A DNA stretch of 64,000 nucleotides. Origin: Gluconacetobacter takamatsuzukensis. GTDB taxonomy: Bacteria; Pseudomonadota; Alphaproteobacteria; Acetobacterales; Acetobacteraceae. A program made the position numbers and the translations under genes. Positions 8,771 to 24,546 of this stretch are shown piece by piece (within the stretch, counting starts at the first letter, position 1; each line of letters begins with the position of its first letter). The DNA is taken from positions 1 to 64,000 of the forward strand of contig NZ_JABEQK010000004.1 in assembly GCF_014174275.1 (NCBI RefSeq). Reading direction: 5' to 3'. The notes beneath the pieces were generated by a model, which was given only the letters and a program-made list of their open reading frames with translations, was not told where the DNA came from and did no database searches.

Positions 8771-9964
8771 TTGCTGAGTTTTCTGATGCTGCAGGGGAAT
8801 GCCACGCCGTTCTTCTCCGAACTGGCGGTGGCGCTCCGGGCCGCCGGCCATCATGTCCGCCGCGTCGCCTTCAATGGCGGTGATGTCGTCTTTTCGCACG
8901 ACGTCACATGGTTTCGCGGCCGCCCGGACGCCCTGCCGGCCTTTCTCGAAAAGATCGTCGCCGCGGACAAGCCGGACGCGATCATCCTGTTCGGCGATTG
9001 CCGCCCGATCCATCTCGTGGCGACCGACATCGCCCGGGCGCGCGGCATTGCGATCTGGGTGTTCGAGGAAGGCTATCTGAGGCCGGGCTGGATCACGCTG
9101 GAGCCCCATGGCGTCAACGGATTTTCCGCCCTGCCGCGCGATGCCGCTGCCATCCGCGAACGGGGCAAGGCACCGTGGCCGGCCATGCACTACAATCCGC
9201 ATCCCGATTTCCTGCGCCGCGCCATCTACGACGTATCCTATCACGGGCTGCGCGTGGCCATGACGCCGCTGTTTCCCCACGCGCGCTTTCATGCCGTGGT
9301 CAGCCCCTTCGTGGAATATGCGGGCTGGCTACGGGACTGGACCACGCATCTGGTGCGCAAGCCGAAGGAGGCGACGCTGCCCGACGGTCCCTTCATGCTG
9401 GTACCGATGCAACTGGACGGCGACTATCAGTTGCGCGTCCATTCGCCGTTCCACAGCATGGCGGAGGCACTGGAACGCATCCTGGCCTCCTTCGCCGCCC
9501 ATGCGCCCGCATCCCTCTCCCTGGTTGTCCGCCGGCACCCGCTCGACCCGCGCCTGACCGACTGGGAGGGGCTGATCGGGCAGCACGCGCGCGCGCTCGG
9601 CATCGCACCGCGCGTCTATTTCATGGCGGACGGCCCGCTCGATCCCGTCCTGGACGCCAGCGAGGGGATCGTCACGGTCAACAGCACGGTCGGCCTGCTG
9701 GCGCTGCGGCGCAACCGGCCGGTCAAGATCCTGGGCGAAGCCATCTACGATGTCGAAGGGCTGACATTCCAGAATTCCCTCGATCGCTTCTGGACCGAGG
9801 CGACCAAGCCCGATGCCGAACTGCTGGACGCGTTCTGCCGCATGCTGATCCAGGAAGTGCTGGTCGAGGGAGATTTCTTCACCCCCGAGGGCCGAGCCCT
9901 CGCGGTCGAGGGCTCGGTGCGGCGGATCCTGTCGGCTTATTCCGACAGCGCGCGCAGTGCCTGA
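8771..9964 (+). CDS. KpsS-like capsule polysaccharide protein
   Basis: A KpsS/RkpJ-family protein of 397 residues with the N-terminal signature FLMLQGNATPFFSELAVALRAAGHHVRRV, then FNGGD, FEEGYLRPGWITLE near residue 97 and a C-terminal segment with VVRRHPLDPR and EGIVTVNSTVGLLAL. KpsS adds the first Kdo to phosphatidylglycerol in group 2 capsule assembly. I chose TTG at 8771 because homology begins there and a strong GAAGGGTGGGA ribosome site sits just upstream. An in-frame ATG at 8705 would add 22 residues of no recognisable character. Its 3' end overlaps the convergent oxoamine-synthase gene by 28 bases. Confidence 0.86.
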   Translation: MLSFLMLQGNATPFFSELAVALRAAGHHVRRVAFNGGDVVFSHDVTWFRGRPDALPAFLEKIVAADKPDAIILFGDCRPIHLVATDIARARGIAIWVFEEGYLRPGWITLEPHGVNGFSALPRDAAAIRERGKAPWPAMHYNPHPDFLRRAIYDVSYHGLRVAMTPLFPHARFHAVVSPFVEYAGWLRDWTTHLVRKPKEATLPDGPFMLVPMQLDGDYQLRVHSPFHSMAEALERILASFAAHAPASLSLVVRRHPLDPRLTDWEGLIGQHARALGIAPRVYFMADGPLDPVLDASEGIVTVNSTVGLLALRRNRPVKILGEAIYDVEGLTFQNSLDRFWTEATKPDAELLDAFCRMLIQEVLVEGDFFTPEGRALAVEGSVRRILSAYSDSARSA

Positions 9965-11222
9965 GCAACCACCGAGGCCGTCTGCTCGATCTGCTCGGGC
10001 GTGTGCGAGGCACTGACGAAGAAGCGCAGGCGGGCCGCCTTCTCCGGCACCGCCGGGTGGATGATGGGCTGGACGTTCAGCCCGCGCTCGAACAGCGCCT
10101 GCGACAGGCGGCCGGCCAGCAGGGAACTGCCGGTAACCAGCGGCACGATGCCATAACCTTCCGAAGTACCGGTATCGAACCCGGCCTCGCGGAACAGGCG
10201 CAGCAGATGGGTCGAATTCTCGCGCAGGCGCGCGATGCGCCACGGCTCCTCGCGAATGATGTCCAGCGCGGCCATCGAGGCCGCGGCATTGGTCGGCGGC
10301 AGGCCGACGGAATAGACGAATCCGGCGGCGGTGCGCTTCAGATAGGTAATGATATCGGCCCGCCCGGCAATATAGCCGCCGCACGAGATCAGGCTCTTGC
10401 TGAGCGTCCCCATCCACAGGTCGATCGAATCGGCCGGCACGCCGGCCTCTTCGGCAATGCCATGCCCGCGCGCGCCCAGCACGCCGGTCGAATGCGCCTC
10501 GTCCACCAGCGTCATGCAGTCGAACTCGCGGGCCAGCTCGACAAAGGCCGCCAGGTCGGGGATGTCGCCATCCATGCTGTAATGGCCCTCGAGGACCAGC
10601 AGCGCGCGCTTGTGCGCGCGGCGATGCATCCATAGCTGCTCGCGCGCCGCCGCGACATCGTTATGGGTAAACGCGATGCGCCGCGCGCCCGACAGGATCG
10701 CGCCCTGGATCAGGCTGTTATGGGCCAGCGCATCGTGGATGATCAGGTCGCCGGGCCGCATGAGCTGCGCCAGCGTGGTCACGTTGGTCGCGTGGCCCGA
10801 CACCATCACGACGCAATCCTCGGCACCGTGCCAGTCGGCCAGCGCGCGCTCCAGCTCCCGATGGAACGGGCGCTCGCCCGAGACCATGCGACTGGCCGAA
10901 ACCGTCGTGCCGTAGCGGTGGAGCGCGTCCTCCACCTGGCCGATCACCCGCGGGTCGCCGTTCAGGCCCAGATAATCGTAGGACGAGAAATTGATGTATT
11001 CGCGCCCGTCGATCCGGGTCGTGGCGCCGGCCAGCCCGTCATGCTGGCGAAAGAACGGGTCGGAGACGCCCAGCGCCGCCGCCCGCTTCGCCATGAACTC
11101 CATTTCCTCCACGCCGGGCAGGGACCAGCCGCGCGCGCCGGTTTCGGCCGGCGCGGCACCGCCCGAGAGGCTGGCCAGGAGCTTGATGCGTTCACCCAGG
11201 CGGCGGCCGAATTTCGGTCCGG

Positions 11223-11226
<4 letters not shown>
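9937..11226 (-). CDS. PLP-dependent alpha-oxoamine synthase (RkpG/AONS/SPT-like)
   Basis: A 429-residue fold-type I PLP enzyme of the family that condenses an acyl thioester with an amino acid and releases CO2 (BioF, KBL, serine palmitoyltransferase). It has YDYLGL and the glycine-rich region GTTVSASRMVSGE, DEAHSTGVLG (Asp binding the PLP ring) and GTLSKSLISCGGYIAG with the Schiff-base Lys near residue 280. It is not in a biotin operon. Its ATG overlaps the stop of the upstream PKS as ATGA, so it most likely takes the PKS-bound acyl chain and off-loads it as an alpha-amino ketone. The rhizobial K-antigen protein RkpG is the closest known role by context. Confidence 0.85.
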
Positions 11227-18278
<7,052 letters not shown>

Positions 18279-18819
18279 GAAGAGATATGTGCCCCAATGC
18301 GATGATCGGATTACGATGTAACGCGGTCGGCTCGGGGGGAAAAGCCATATCGGCGTTGAAAAAATAGTTCGGGGCGTTTCATGGGTTCCCTTGCAGGCAG
18401 CGAAGGGACCAAAACGGGCCGATCGTTCGTATTCTGCTTGAAGCATAGGATGGAATTGGAAACTTCCCGTTTTCTCCGCCTCTGCTCCCCTCGTTCTGCC
18501 TCATCTCTGGGCACTTGGCCTGGCTAAGAAATCACCAGTGTCGCGGCTGGCCCGCAGCGCTCAGCCGCGACCATGATTTCCCCCGTCCGCGGTGGCCCAC
18601 TTGTAAAAAACGCACGAAATGCCCCGCATCGCCGATCCGCCACCGACCGTCCGTGTCGGGCCAATACCTTGCATGTCTGTGTTCTTTTTATGTCTTCCGG
18701 CGCTCCGGGGCCGCGAACGCCCGGTGGGTCCAGGCTTGCCCCGGGCACATCGCAGTTCCGCTTGCCCCGCATGTCGGGGAACCGGGCAGGGGGGCGTGGA
18801 ATGCCACTCGGAAGCAGTG
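18279..18819. other. Intergenic region between the PKS start and tRNA-Arg
   Basis: About 540 bases with no convincing gene on either strand. It should hold the PKS promoter (minus strand) and the 3' flank of the tRNA transcript. Visible structure is limited to inverted repeats at 18540-18571 and around 18763-18777 (CCCCG/CGGGG). Confidence 0.5.
18540..18571. repeat. Perfect 10-bp inverted repeat
   Basis: GTCGCGGCTG at 18540-18549 and its exact reverse complement at 18562-18571 flank a 12-base spacer. No T-run follows on either strand. It lies downstream of the tRNA on the minus strand and upstream of the PKS, so it could be a factor-dependent terminator or a regulator site. Confidence 0.45.
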
Positions 18820-19127
18820 TGGTGTCCGCGGCGGGATTCGAACCCACGGCCCCAGGATTCATCCCACTTCGACTTTCGCCGCCGCCATCCGCAAATGGCG
18901 TTCGTGGTCTGGACTGTCCCTTCACCCTGGGCCCGAAAGCCGACAGGTGCCGCCCGTCCAGTCTCTACACCGTCCCGGCCGCGGGGCCGGGCTTGGCTCG
19001 GGATCGGCACGACACAGCGTGTCAGAGCGTTCCCCGAATTTGAGCGGATCCGTCATGAGGTTTCCCGCCATGACGCCCAATTTGAAAACCAGGAATCCTG
19101 TGCTCTATCCGGCTGAGCTACGCGGAC
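18820..19127 (-). tRNA. tRNA-Arg(CCU) split by a group I intron
   Basis: The 5' exon is 19127-19091 (37 nt: acceptor GTCCGCG, D-arm GCTC/GAGC, anticodon stem CAGGA, loop TTCCT). The 3' exon is 18859-18820 (AA, then TCCTG, T-arm GTGGG-TTCGAAT-CCCGC, CGCGGAC, A and encoded CCA). Joined, the anticodon loop is TTCCTAA, giving anticodon CCU, which reads AGG; the acceptor stem pairs perfectly over 7 bp. The 231-nt intron lies immediately after the third anticodon base. It is downstream of holA on the same strand, 70 bases away. Intron-bearing tRNA-Arg(CCU) genes are known from some alphaproteobacteria (Agrobacterium). Confidence 0.93.
18860..19090 (-). ncRNA. Group I self-splicing intron (IC3-like) in tRNA-Arg(CCU)
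   Basis: A 231-nt intron with no reading frame of note. P1 forms from CCT of the exon plus GGTTT against AAATTGGG (19093-19076), putting a U-G wobble at the 5' splice site. P2 is a GTCATG/CATGAC hairpin with a GGGAAACC cap containing a GAAA tetraloop (19074-19052). Core elements follow in group I order: CAAATTC, GAGCCAAGC (18999-18991), GGTGTAGAGACT (18971-18960) and the P7 3' strand ACAGTCC (about 18917-18911). The last intron base is G (18860). The order and sequences match my memory of the Azoarcus tRNA-Ile intron core. Splicing itself is inferred. Confidence 0.9.
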
Positions 19128-19197
19128 ACACACAGCCCGTTTCTAGCCGAGCATACGGATTCGGGCAAGCGCCCCCGACAGGCAGTGCCCCGCTCCG

Positions 19198-20214
19198 TCA
19201 ACGCTCGCGACGCAGCATCGTCGCGGTGGCGGCCAGCCGCGCAATATGGCGGCGGCACAAGGCAAGGTCCGGCGCCCCGGTCTGCTTGCACTCCTTCTCC
19301 AGCGCCTGGGTCTGCTCGGCGGCATCCATCAGGCGCTCGACGGTCCACAGCGACAGCGCCTGGCCGAAGGAGTCGGTCCGCTTGAAGAAGACGGGCGGCC
19401 GCAATCCGCGCATCGCATCTGCCCGGCTCTGCCCCGACTCCATCGCGATCCGCGCCCGGCGCAGCCGGTGCACATGCGACAGCAGCGCCCGCGCAACGGC
19501 AATCGGGCTGGTGCCCTCGGCCAGCGCCCGCTCGATGGCGGTATCGGCACCGGCCCGATCGCCGGCGGTGGCGGCAAAGGCCGCATCTTCCAGCGAGACC
19601 CCGGCCGCATCCCCGATGCAGGTGCGCACATCGTCCAGTGTTAGATGCCCGCCCCGCCCGGCATACAGCGCCAGTTTCTCGACCTCGCCGCGCATCGCGG
19701 CCCGATCGGGGCCCAGCAGCCCGGCAAACCAGGACAGGGCATCGGCATCGATGCGGATCTCCTCGTCCCCGAGGCTCTGGCGGATCGTGCCTTCCAGCGC
19801 CCGCCCTTCCTCGGGATAGCAGCCGATGGCGGCACAATCGGCCTGCGCCTCGGCCAGCGTGCGCAGGCGCGAGCGGCTGGCCAGCCCCGGCGCCTCGATG
19901 ATGACCAGCGTGTCCGACGTCCGGGCCAGGCTCGCCTTCAGCGGCGCCGTCAGGCTGTCGCCCCCGTCGCGCACCCACACGACGCGCCGGCCACCGCTCA
20001 GCGAGAGCGCGAAGATCTCCTCCTCCAGCCGCTCCGCCGCGTCCCGATCCAGCACCGCGACGCGAAAGGGGTCGTCCAGTTGCGGGGCGATGGCGGTGGC
20101 GGCCTGCCGCGCGCGCTCGCGGATCAGGCCCGTATCCTCGCCATGCAGCAGGATCGCCCGCAGCGGACCGGGGTCGCGCAACACACGCGCGACCGAGCGG
20201 GCATCGATCTTCAC
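19198..20214 (-). CDS. holA: DNA polymerase III subunit delta
   Basis: A 338-residue clamp-loader delta subunit, which opens the beta sliding clamp on DNA. The N-terminus MKIDARSVARVLRDPGPLRAILLHGEDTGLIRERA is characteristic of alphaproteobacterial HolA (the LLHGEDTGLI segment). DALSWFAGLLGPDRAAMRGEVEKLALYAG in the middle and the helical C-terminal domain follow the family. The start at 20214 overlaps the lptE stop as ATGA. The order leuS-lptE-holA is widely conserved in proteobacteria and probably forms one transcript on the minus strand. Confidence 0.93.
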   Translation of the reverse strand: MKIDARSVARVLRDPGPLRAILLHGEDTGLIRERARQAATAIAPQLDDPFRVAVLDRDAAERLEEEIFALSLSGGRRVVWVRDGGDSLTAPLKASLARTSDTLVIIEAPGLASRSRLRTLAEAQADCAAIGCYPEEGRALEGTIRQSLGDEEIRIDADALSWFAGLLGPDRAAMRGEVEKLALYAGRGGHLTLDDVRTCIGDAAGVSLEDAAFAATAGDRAGADTAIERALAEGTSPIAVARALLSHVHRLRRARIAMESGQSRADAMRGLRPPVFFKRTDSFGQALSLWTVERLMDAAEQTQALEKECKQTGAPDLALCRRHIARLAATATMLRRER

Positions 20215-20960
20215 TGGTTGTTGACTGTCCCGTTGCCCGGCTCGTCCCCCGCCGTGCCTGAAGGATCGGGCGAGGACCGGCCGATGGCCATGCCGGGCAG
20301 CCCGTCCGCGCCGACCGACTGGCGCTGGATGCCGTTGTTGGCGTTGGGCATCACGTTCGGGTCGATATAGGTAGCCTGCGGCATCACCGTCCGCTGGGCG
20401 GGCGTGGCGCGGGTCTTGAACCAGATAGCGAGCTGCTGGGTAATGCGGTCGGCGATGGCCTGCGCCACCCGGCGCGCCAGCGCGGCCTGGTTCAGGTTCT
20501 GGGCGAAATACTGCTCGAACGTCTCGTTCTCGCCATCCATGACCTGCGTATCGCCCTGCGTCACCAGCATCGGGGTCGGCGCGACGGTATAGAGCAGCCA
20601 GTGCGCATGGGCCGTGGCCCGGGTGCGGCCGGTCGTGTTGTCCGAATGGATGTCGATCGCTTCGTTCATCACATAGGAATTGACGCGCAGCGTATAGCCG
20701 GTCGGGTCTTCCTGCTCGGCCCCGGCCAGGTTCTGTTGCAGGAACAGCCGCAATTCCTGCCCGTACCGTTCCGGAATGCTGGCCACATAGATCTGGCGCA
20801 ACTGGTCCGGGATCGTCCCGCCGGCCTCAGTGCTGCCGCCCGGCGTTCCGTACAGGGGCTGGAAGCCGCACCCGCCCAGCACCGCCACCATGGCCACCAG
20901 CATCGCCCGGCGGAGCGGACGATACGAACGGGACGCGTCGGGGCGGGGCAGGGGCGGCAT
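20211..20960 (-). CDS. lptE: LPS-assembly lipoprotein LptE
   Basis: A 249-residue outer-membrane lipoprotein that plugs LptD and delivers LPS to the cell surface. A basic leader and hydrophobic stretch end in a lipobox, VLGGC, followed by GFQPLYG, the hallmark just after the lipidated Cys in LptE. The body is the usual mixed alpha/beta LptE region (IYVASIPERYGQELRLFLQQNL; ARRVAQAIADRITQQLAIWF). The C-terminus is a 40-residue low-complexity tail longer than in E. coli. It sits 4 bases downstream of leuS and overlaps holA. Confidence 0.9.
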   Translation of the reverse strand: MPPLPRPDASRSYRPLRRAMLVAMVAVLGGCGFQPLYGTPGGSTEAGGTIPDQLRQIYVASIPERYGQELRLFLQQNLAGAEQEDPTGYTLRVNSYVMNEAIDIHSDNTTGRTRATAHAHWLLYTVAPTPMLVTQGDTQVMDGENETFEQYFAQNLNQAALARRVAQAIADRITQQLAIWFKTRATPAQRTVMPQATYIDPNVMPNANNGIQRQSVGADGLPGMAIGRSSPDPSGTAGDEPGNGTVNNQ

Positions 20961-20964
20961 CCGC

Positions 20965-23580
20965 TCAGCCCGCGATCACGAAATTGACGATCCGGTTGGG
21001 CACGTGGATGCGCTTGACGATGCGCTTGCCCTCCAGCAGGCGCGCCACATTGGGCTCGTTCTCCGCCAGCGCGATCACCGTCTCGGCCGGCGCATCGGGC
21101 GCCGCGGCGACGGTGCCGCGCAGCTTGCCCATGATCTGGACCGCGATGGTCAGTTCGCGCGCCACCAGCAGCGCGGGCTCGGCCACCGGCCAAGGGCGAT
21201 CGACGGCCGGCGCCCGGCCCGGCTCCAGCAGGGCCAGCATGTCCTCCGCCTGGTGGGGAACCATCGGCGCGGCCAGCAGGCACAGGCTCAGCGCGGCCTC
21301 GCGCCGCGCATGGTCCATGCCGGCATCGGCCGCGGCCTTCTCGGCATCCGCCAGGGCGGATGTCAACTCGTGCAGCCGGGCCACCGCCACATTGATCGCG
21401 AAGCTCTCCAGCGCATCGCTCACGGCGGCGATGGCGCGATGAGTGGCCCGGCGCAGCGTGTCTGCGGCCTCCGACGGCGCGGCCTCGGCATGAACATCGG
21501 CCGGGACGGTCTCGGCCACCGTCCGCACCACGCGATACAGCCGTTGCAGGAAGCGCGCGGCACCGGCAACACCGGCCTCGGTCCACTCCATGTCGCGTTC
21601 CGGCGGGCTGTCCGACAGCACGAACCAGCGCGCGGTGTCGGCACCGAACCGCTCGATGATCGCCACCGGCGCCACCGTGTTGCGCTTGGACTTGGACATT
21701 TTCTCGACACGGCCGATCGTCACCGGGGCACCGGTGCCGCGATGGACCGCCCCGTCGCCGCGCCGCTCGACTTCCTCGGGATACAGCCACAGCCCATCGG
21801 TATCGCGATAGCTCTCGTGGTTGACCATGCCCTGGGTGAACAGCCCGTCGAACGGCTCGTCCAGCCCCAGATGCCCGGTCTCCCGCATCGCCCGGGTGAA
21901 GAAGCGCGCATAGAGCAGATGCAGGATCGCATGCTCGATCCCGCCGATATACTGGTCGACCGGCAGCCAGCCATCGGCCGCCGGCAGAACGGTCGGCGCC
22001 GCCGCATGCGGGGCGGTGAAGCGGGCGAAATACCACGAACTGTCGACGAACGTGTCGAACGTGTCGGTCTCGCGCGTGGCGGCGGCCCCACAGCGCGGGC
22101 AGGCGACATGCTTCCAGGTCGGGTGATGGTCCAGCGGGTTGCCCGGCCGGTCGAACGTCACATCCTCGGGCAGGGTGACGGGCAACTGCTCGTCGGGCAC
22201 CGGCACCGGGCCGCAGGCGGCGCAATGGATGACCGGAATCGGGCAGCCCCAGTAGCGCTGGCGCGAGATGCCCCAGTCGCGCAGGCGCCAGTTCTCGACC
22301 CCGCGCCCCACGCCCAGCCCTTCCAGTCGGCTGATGGCTTCGGCCCGGGCGGCCTTCGTGTCCAGCCCGTCCAGGAAGCCGGAATTGATCAGCGTGCCGT
22401 CGCCGTCCCACGCCTTGGCGGTAATGGCGAAGCTCGCCTCGTCCTCGCCCGCCGGCAGGATGACGGGGCGGAAGGGCAGGTGATAGGCATTGGCGAAATC
22501 CAGGTCGCGCTGGTCGCCGCACGGGCAGCCGAAAATGGCGCCGGTGCCGTAATCCATCAGCACGAAATTGGCGATCCAGACCGGAAAGCTCTGGTCGGGC
22601 ATGAAGGGATGCGATACGCGCAGCCCGGTATCGAACCCGCGCTTCTCGGCCTTCTCGATCGCTTCCTCCGACGTACCCAGGCGGCGGCATTCGGCAATGA
22701 AGGCGGCAGCGTCCGGATTGTCCTGCGCCACCTTCGCGGCCAGCGGATGGTCGGCCGCGACGGCCAGGAAGGCCATGCCGAACAGCGTGTCGGGGCGGGT
22801 GGTATAGACCTCGACCGAATCCAGGTCGGTATCGAAACCCTGCGGCGGGCTATGCAGCGCAAAGCGCACGCGCGCGCCGACCGAACGGCCGATCCAGCGT
22901 TCCTGCATAAGGCGAACCCGCTCCGGCCAGCGCGGCAGGTGCGACAGGCCCTCCAGCAGCTCCGGGGCGAATCTGGTGATGCGCAGGAACCACTGCGAGA
23001 GCTTCTTCTTCTCGATCAGCGCACCCGACCGCCAGCCGCGCCCGTCCACCACCTGCTCGTTCGCCAGCACGGTATGGTCCACCGGGTCCCAGTTCACCCA
23101 GCTCTCGCGGCGCTCGACCAGATCGCCCTTCAGCATGTCCAGGAACAGCTTCTGCTGCTTGCCGTAATATTCCGGCAGGCAGGTCGCGATCTCGCGATCC
23201 CAGTTGAACGAGAAGCCCAGCCGCTTCAGCGTGCCGCGCATGGCGGCGATATTCTCCAGCGTCCAGGTCTGCGGATGCACGCCCCGCTCCCGCGCCGCGT
23301 TCTCCGCCGGCAGGCCGAACGCGTCCCAGCCCATCGGGTGCAGGACCGAGAACCCCTTCGCCCGCTTGTACCGCGCGACCACGTCGCCCAGCGTGTAGTT
23401 GCGGACATGCCCCATATGAAGCTGCCCCGACGGGTACGGGAACATCTCCAGCACGTAATATTTGGGCCGGTCGGCAGGCGGCACGTCGGGCACGTCGAAG
23501 GCGCCCGCCCGCTCCCACTCGGCCTGCCAGCGCGGTTCGGCCGTGCGGAAATCGTAGGAAGCGGGGGTCATTTCAGTCAT
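20965..23580 (-). CDS. leuS: Leucyl-tRNA synthetase
   Basis: An 871-residue class Ia aminoacyl-tRNA synthetase of normal length. The HIGH motif appears as HMGHVRNY near residue 55 and KMSKSKRNT is near 628. Between them lie the CP1 editing domain (TRPDTLFG, the threonine-rich editing motif; [18 protein letters not shown]) and a zinc-binding-like CPRCG segment. The C-terminal anticodon-binding domain ends [10 protein letters not shown]. The ATG at 23580 is preferred; the open frame upstream (11 codons) contains a second possible start. It leads the leuS-lptE-holA operon. Confidence 0.95.
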   Translation of the reverse strand: MTEMTPASYDFRTAEPRWQAEWERAGAFDVPDVPPADRPKYYVLEMFPYPSGQLHMGHVRNYTLGDVVARYKRAKGFSVLHPMGWDAFGLPAENAARERGVHPQTWTLENIAAMRGTLKRLGFSFNWDREIATCLPEYYGKQQKLFLDMLKGDLVERRESWVNWDPVDHTVLANEQVVDGRGWRSGALIEKKKLSQWFLRITRFAPELLEGLSHLPRWPERVRLMQERWIGRSVGARVRFALHSPPQGFDTDLDSVEVYTTRPDTLFGMAFLAVAADHPLAAKVAQDNPDAAAFIAECRRLGTSEEAIEKAEKRGFDTGLRVSHPFMPDQSFPVWIANFVLMDYGTGAIFGCPCGDQRDLDFANAYHLPFRPVILPAGEDEASFAITAKAWDGDGTLINSGFLDGLDTKAARAEAISRLEGLGVGRGVENWRLRDWGISRQRYWGCPIPVIHCAACGPVPVPDEQLPVTLPEDVTFDRPGNPLDHHPTWKHVACPRCGAAATRETDTFDTFVDSSWYFARFTAPHAAAPTVLPAADGWLPVDQYIGGIEHAILHLLYARFFTRAMRETGHLGLDEPFDGLFTQGMVNHESYRDTDGLWLYPEEVERRGDGAVHRGTGAPVTIGRVEKMSKSKRNTVAPVAIIERFGADTARWFVLSDSPPERDMEWTEAGVAGAARFLQRLYRVVRTVAETVPADVHAEAAPSEAADTLRRATHRAIAAVSDALESFAINVAVARLHELTSALADAEKAAADAGMDHARREAALSLCLLAAPMVPHQAEDMLALLEPGRAPAVDRPWPVAEPALLVARELTIAVQIMGKLRGTVAAAPDAPAETVIALAENEPNVARLLEGKRIVKRIHVPNRIVNFVIAG

Positions 23581-23700
23581 GTCAGGGTCCAGGAGCATGG
23601 GCCGGAACGTCACGGTCCGTCACGACCGGCCGATACGAATAAGGGATGCCGGGCAGCGTCCCGGCATCGTCCCCGGCGCCGGGGCGCCGGGGCGAGGGGC

Positions 23701-24225
23701 TTACTTGCCGCCGCCGCTGTCGGCGCGCAGCTGCCGCGCCCGGGTCAGGATGCGGGTGGTGATGTCCGACACCGTATTCGGGGCGACCGGGGTATCGACC
23801 CACTGCCCGTCGGTCAGCGCCTGGCGGAAGACCGACACGCGCAGCGCGTCCGACCGCAGGTTGCGCGACAGCACATAGGCCGTGATCTTGAAGCGTTCGT
23901 TCTTGGTGGCCGGCGGCGTGTACCAGTCCGTCAGGATCACCCCGCCGATGGCGTCGGCCGAGGCGAAGGGCATGAAGGACAGGGTATCGATCGCCCCGCG
24001 CCACAGATAGGCGTTCACGCCGCTCTTGCCGATCTGGTCGTCGCCGCCATTGGCGGACCGGTCCTGGCTGATCAGATGGTTCTGCGGCATCGCCAGCCCC
24101 GCATCGGCGCGGCGATGCGACGAGGAACACGCGGTCAGGCCGAGCAGCGGAGACAGCGCCAGGACGCCCAGCAGGCGGGCCGATGGCGGAAGGCGGCGAT
24201 TGGCGGATGGCGGTCGAACGGTCAT
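23701..24225 (-). CDS. DUF3576-family lipoprotein
   Basis: A 174-residue predicted lipoprotein: basic N-terminus, hydrophobic segment and the lipobox LTAC, with SSSHRR following the Cys. The body has the DUF3576 pattern: GVNAYLWRGAIDTLSFMPFASADAIGGVILTDWY and KITAYVLSRNLRSDALRVSVFRQ. The family is common in alphaproteobacteria next to leuS/lptE; its function is not known and an envelope-assembly role is only inferred from context. It lies 120 bases upstream of leuS on the same strand and may share its transcript. The frame is open far upstream but only as antisense. Confidence 0.85.
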   Translation of the reverse strand: MTVRPPSANRRLPPSARLLGVLALSPLLGLTACSSSHRRADAGLAMPQNHLISQDRSANGGDDQIGKSGVNAYLWRGAIDTLSFMPFASADAIGGVILTDWYTPPATKNERFKITAYVLSRNLRSDALRVSVFRQALTDGQWVDTPVAPNTVSDITTRILTRARQLRADSGGGK

Positions 24226-24546
24226 GTTGCCCCTGTGGTCCCCTCGGGTCTGGCCCCGCTGATGGATCGGCGGCCGTGGCGCGTCCTGCCCGTCCGGGGC
24301 CGGCGGTCGGACCACGGTGCAGCCGGTTTCACTGCCGTCTTCATATCCCGCCGCGCCATCCCCGCCAAGCCGGCCGGTGATTTTCTCCCCGCCCTTGTAA
24401 CGGCGCTCGCGGCCCCCGCAAAAACGGGTCCCTGATGAACCGGCCCAGCCTTGCCATCCCCGTCCCAGCCGGTTTGAAAAGAACCAGGGCATTGCGGAAC
24501 CGCGCGAGGAGTCGCCGCGCGACGAGGCGAACGATCGGAGGGCGAC
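24226..24546. other. Divergent intergenic region
   Basis: About 320 bases between the minus-strand DUF3576 lipoprotein and the plus-strand GH3-family gene. It should contain both promoters, but I see no convincing -35/-10 pair, hairpin or small gene in it. Confidence 0.4.

Noticed and set aside
18524-18925. Short open frames between the PKS start and the tRNA.
   Set aside because: They overlap the tRNA 3' exon and intron, have no ribosome site and no conserved motif.
18860-19090. Possible homing endonuclease or archaeal-type (bulge-helix-bulge) intron in the tRNA.
   Set aside because: The insert is only 231 nt with no endonuclease ORF, and the group I core elements and terminal G explain it.
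20830-24435. A 1200-codon open frame on the plus strand opposite lptE, leuS and the DUF3576 gene.
   Set aside because: Same type of shadow; the minus-strand genes carry all the recognisable motifs.
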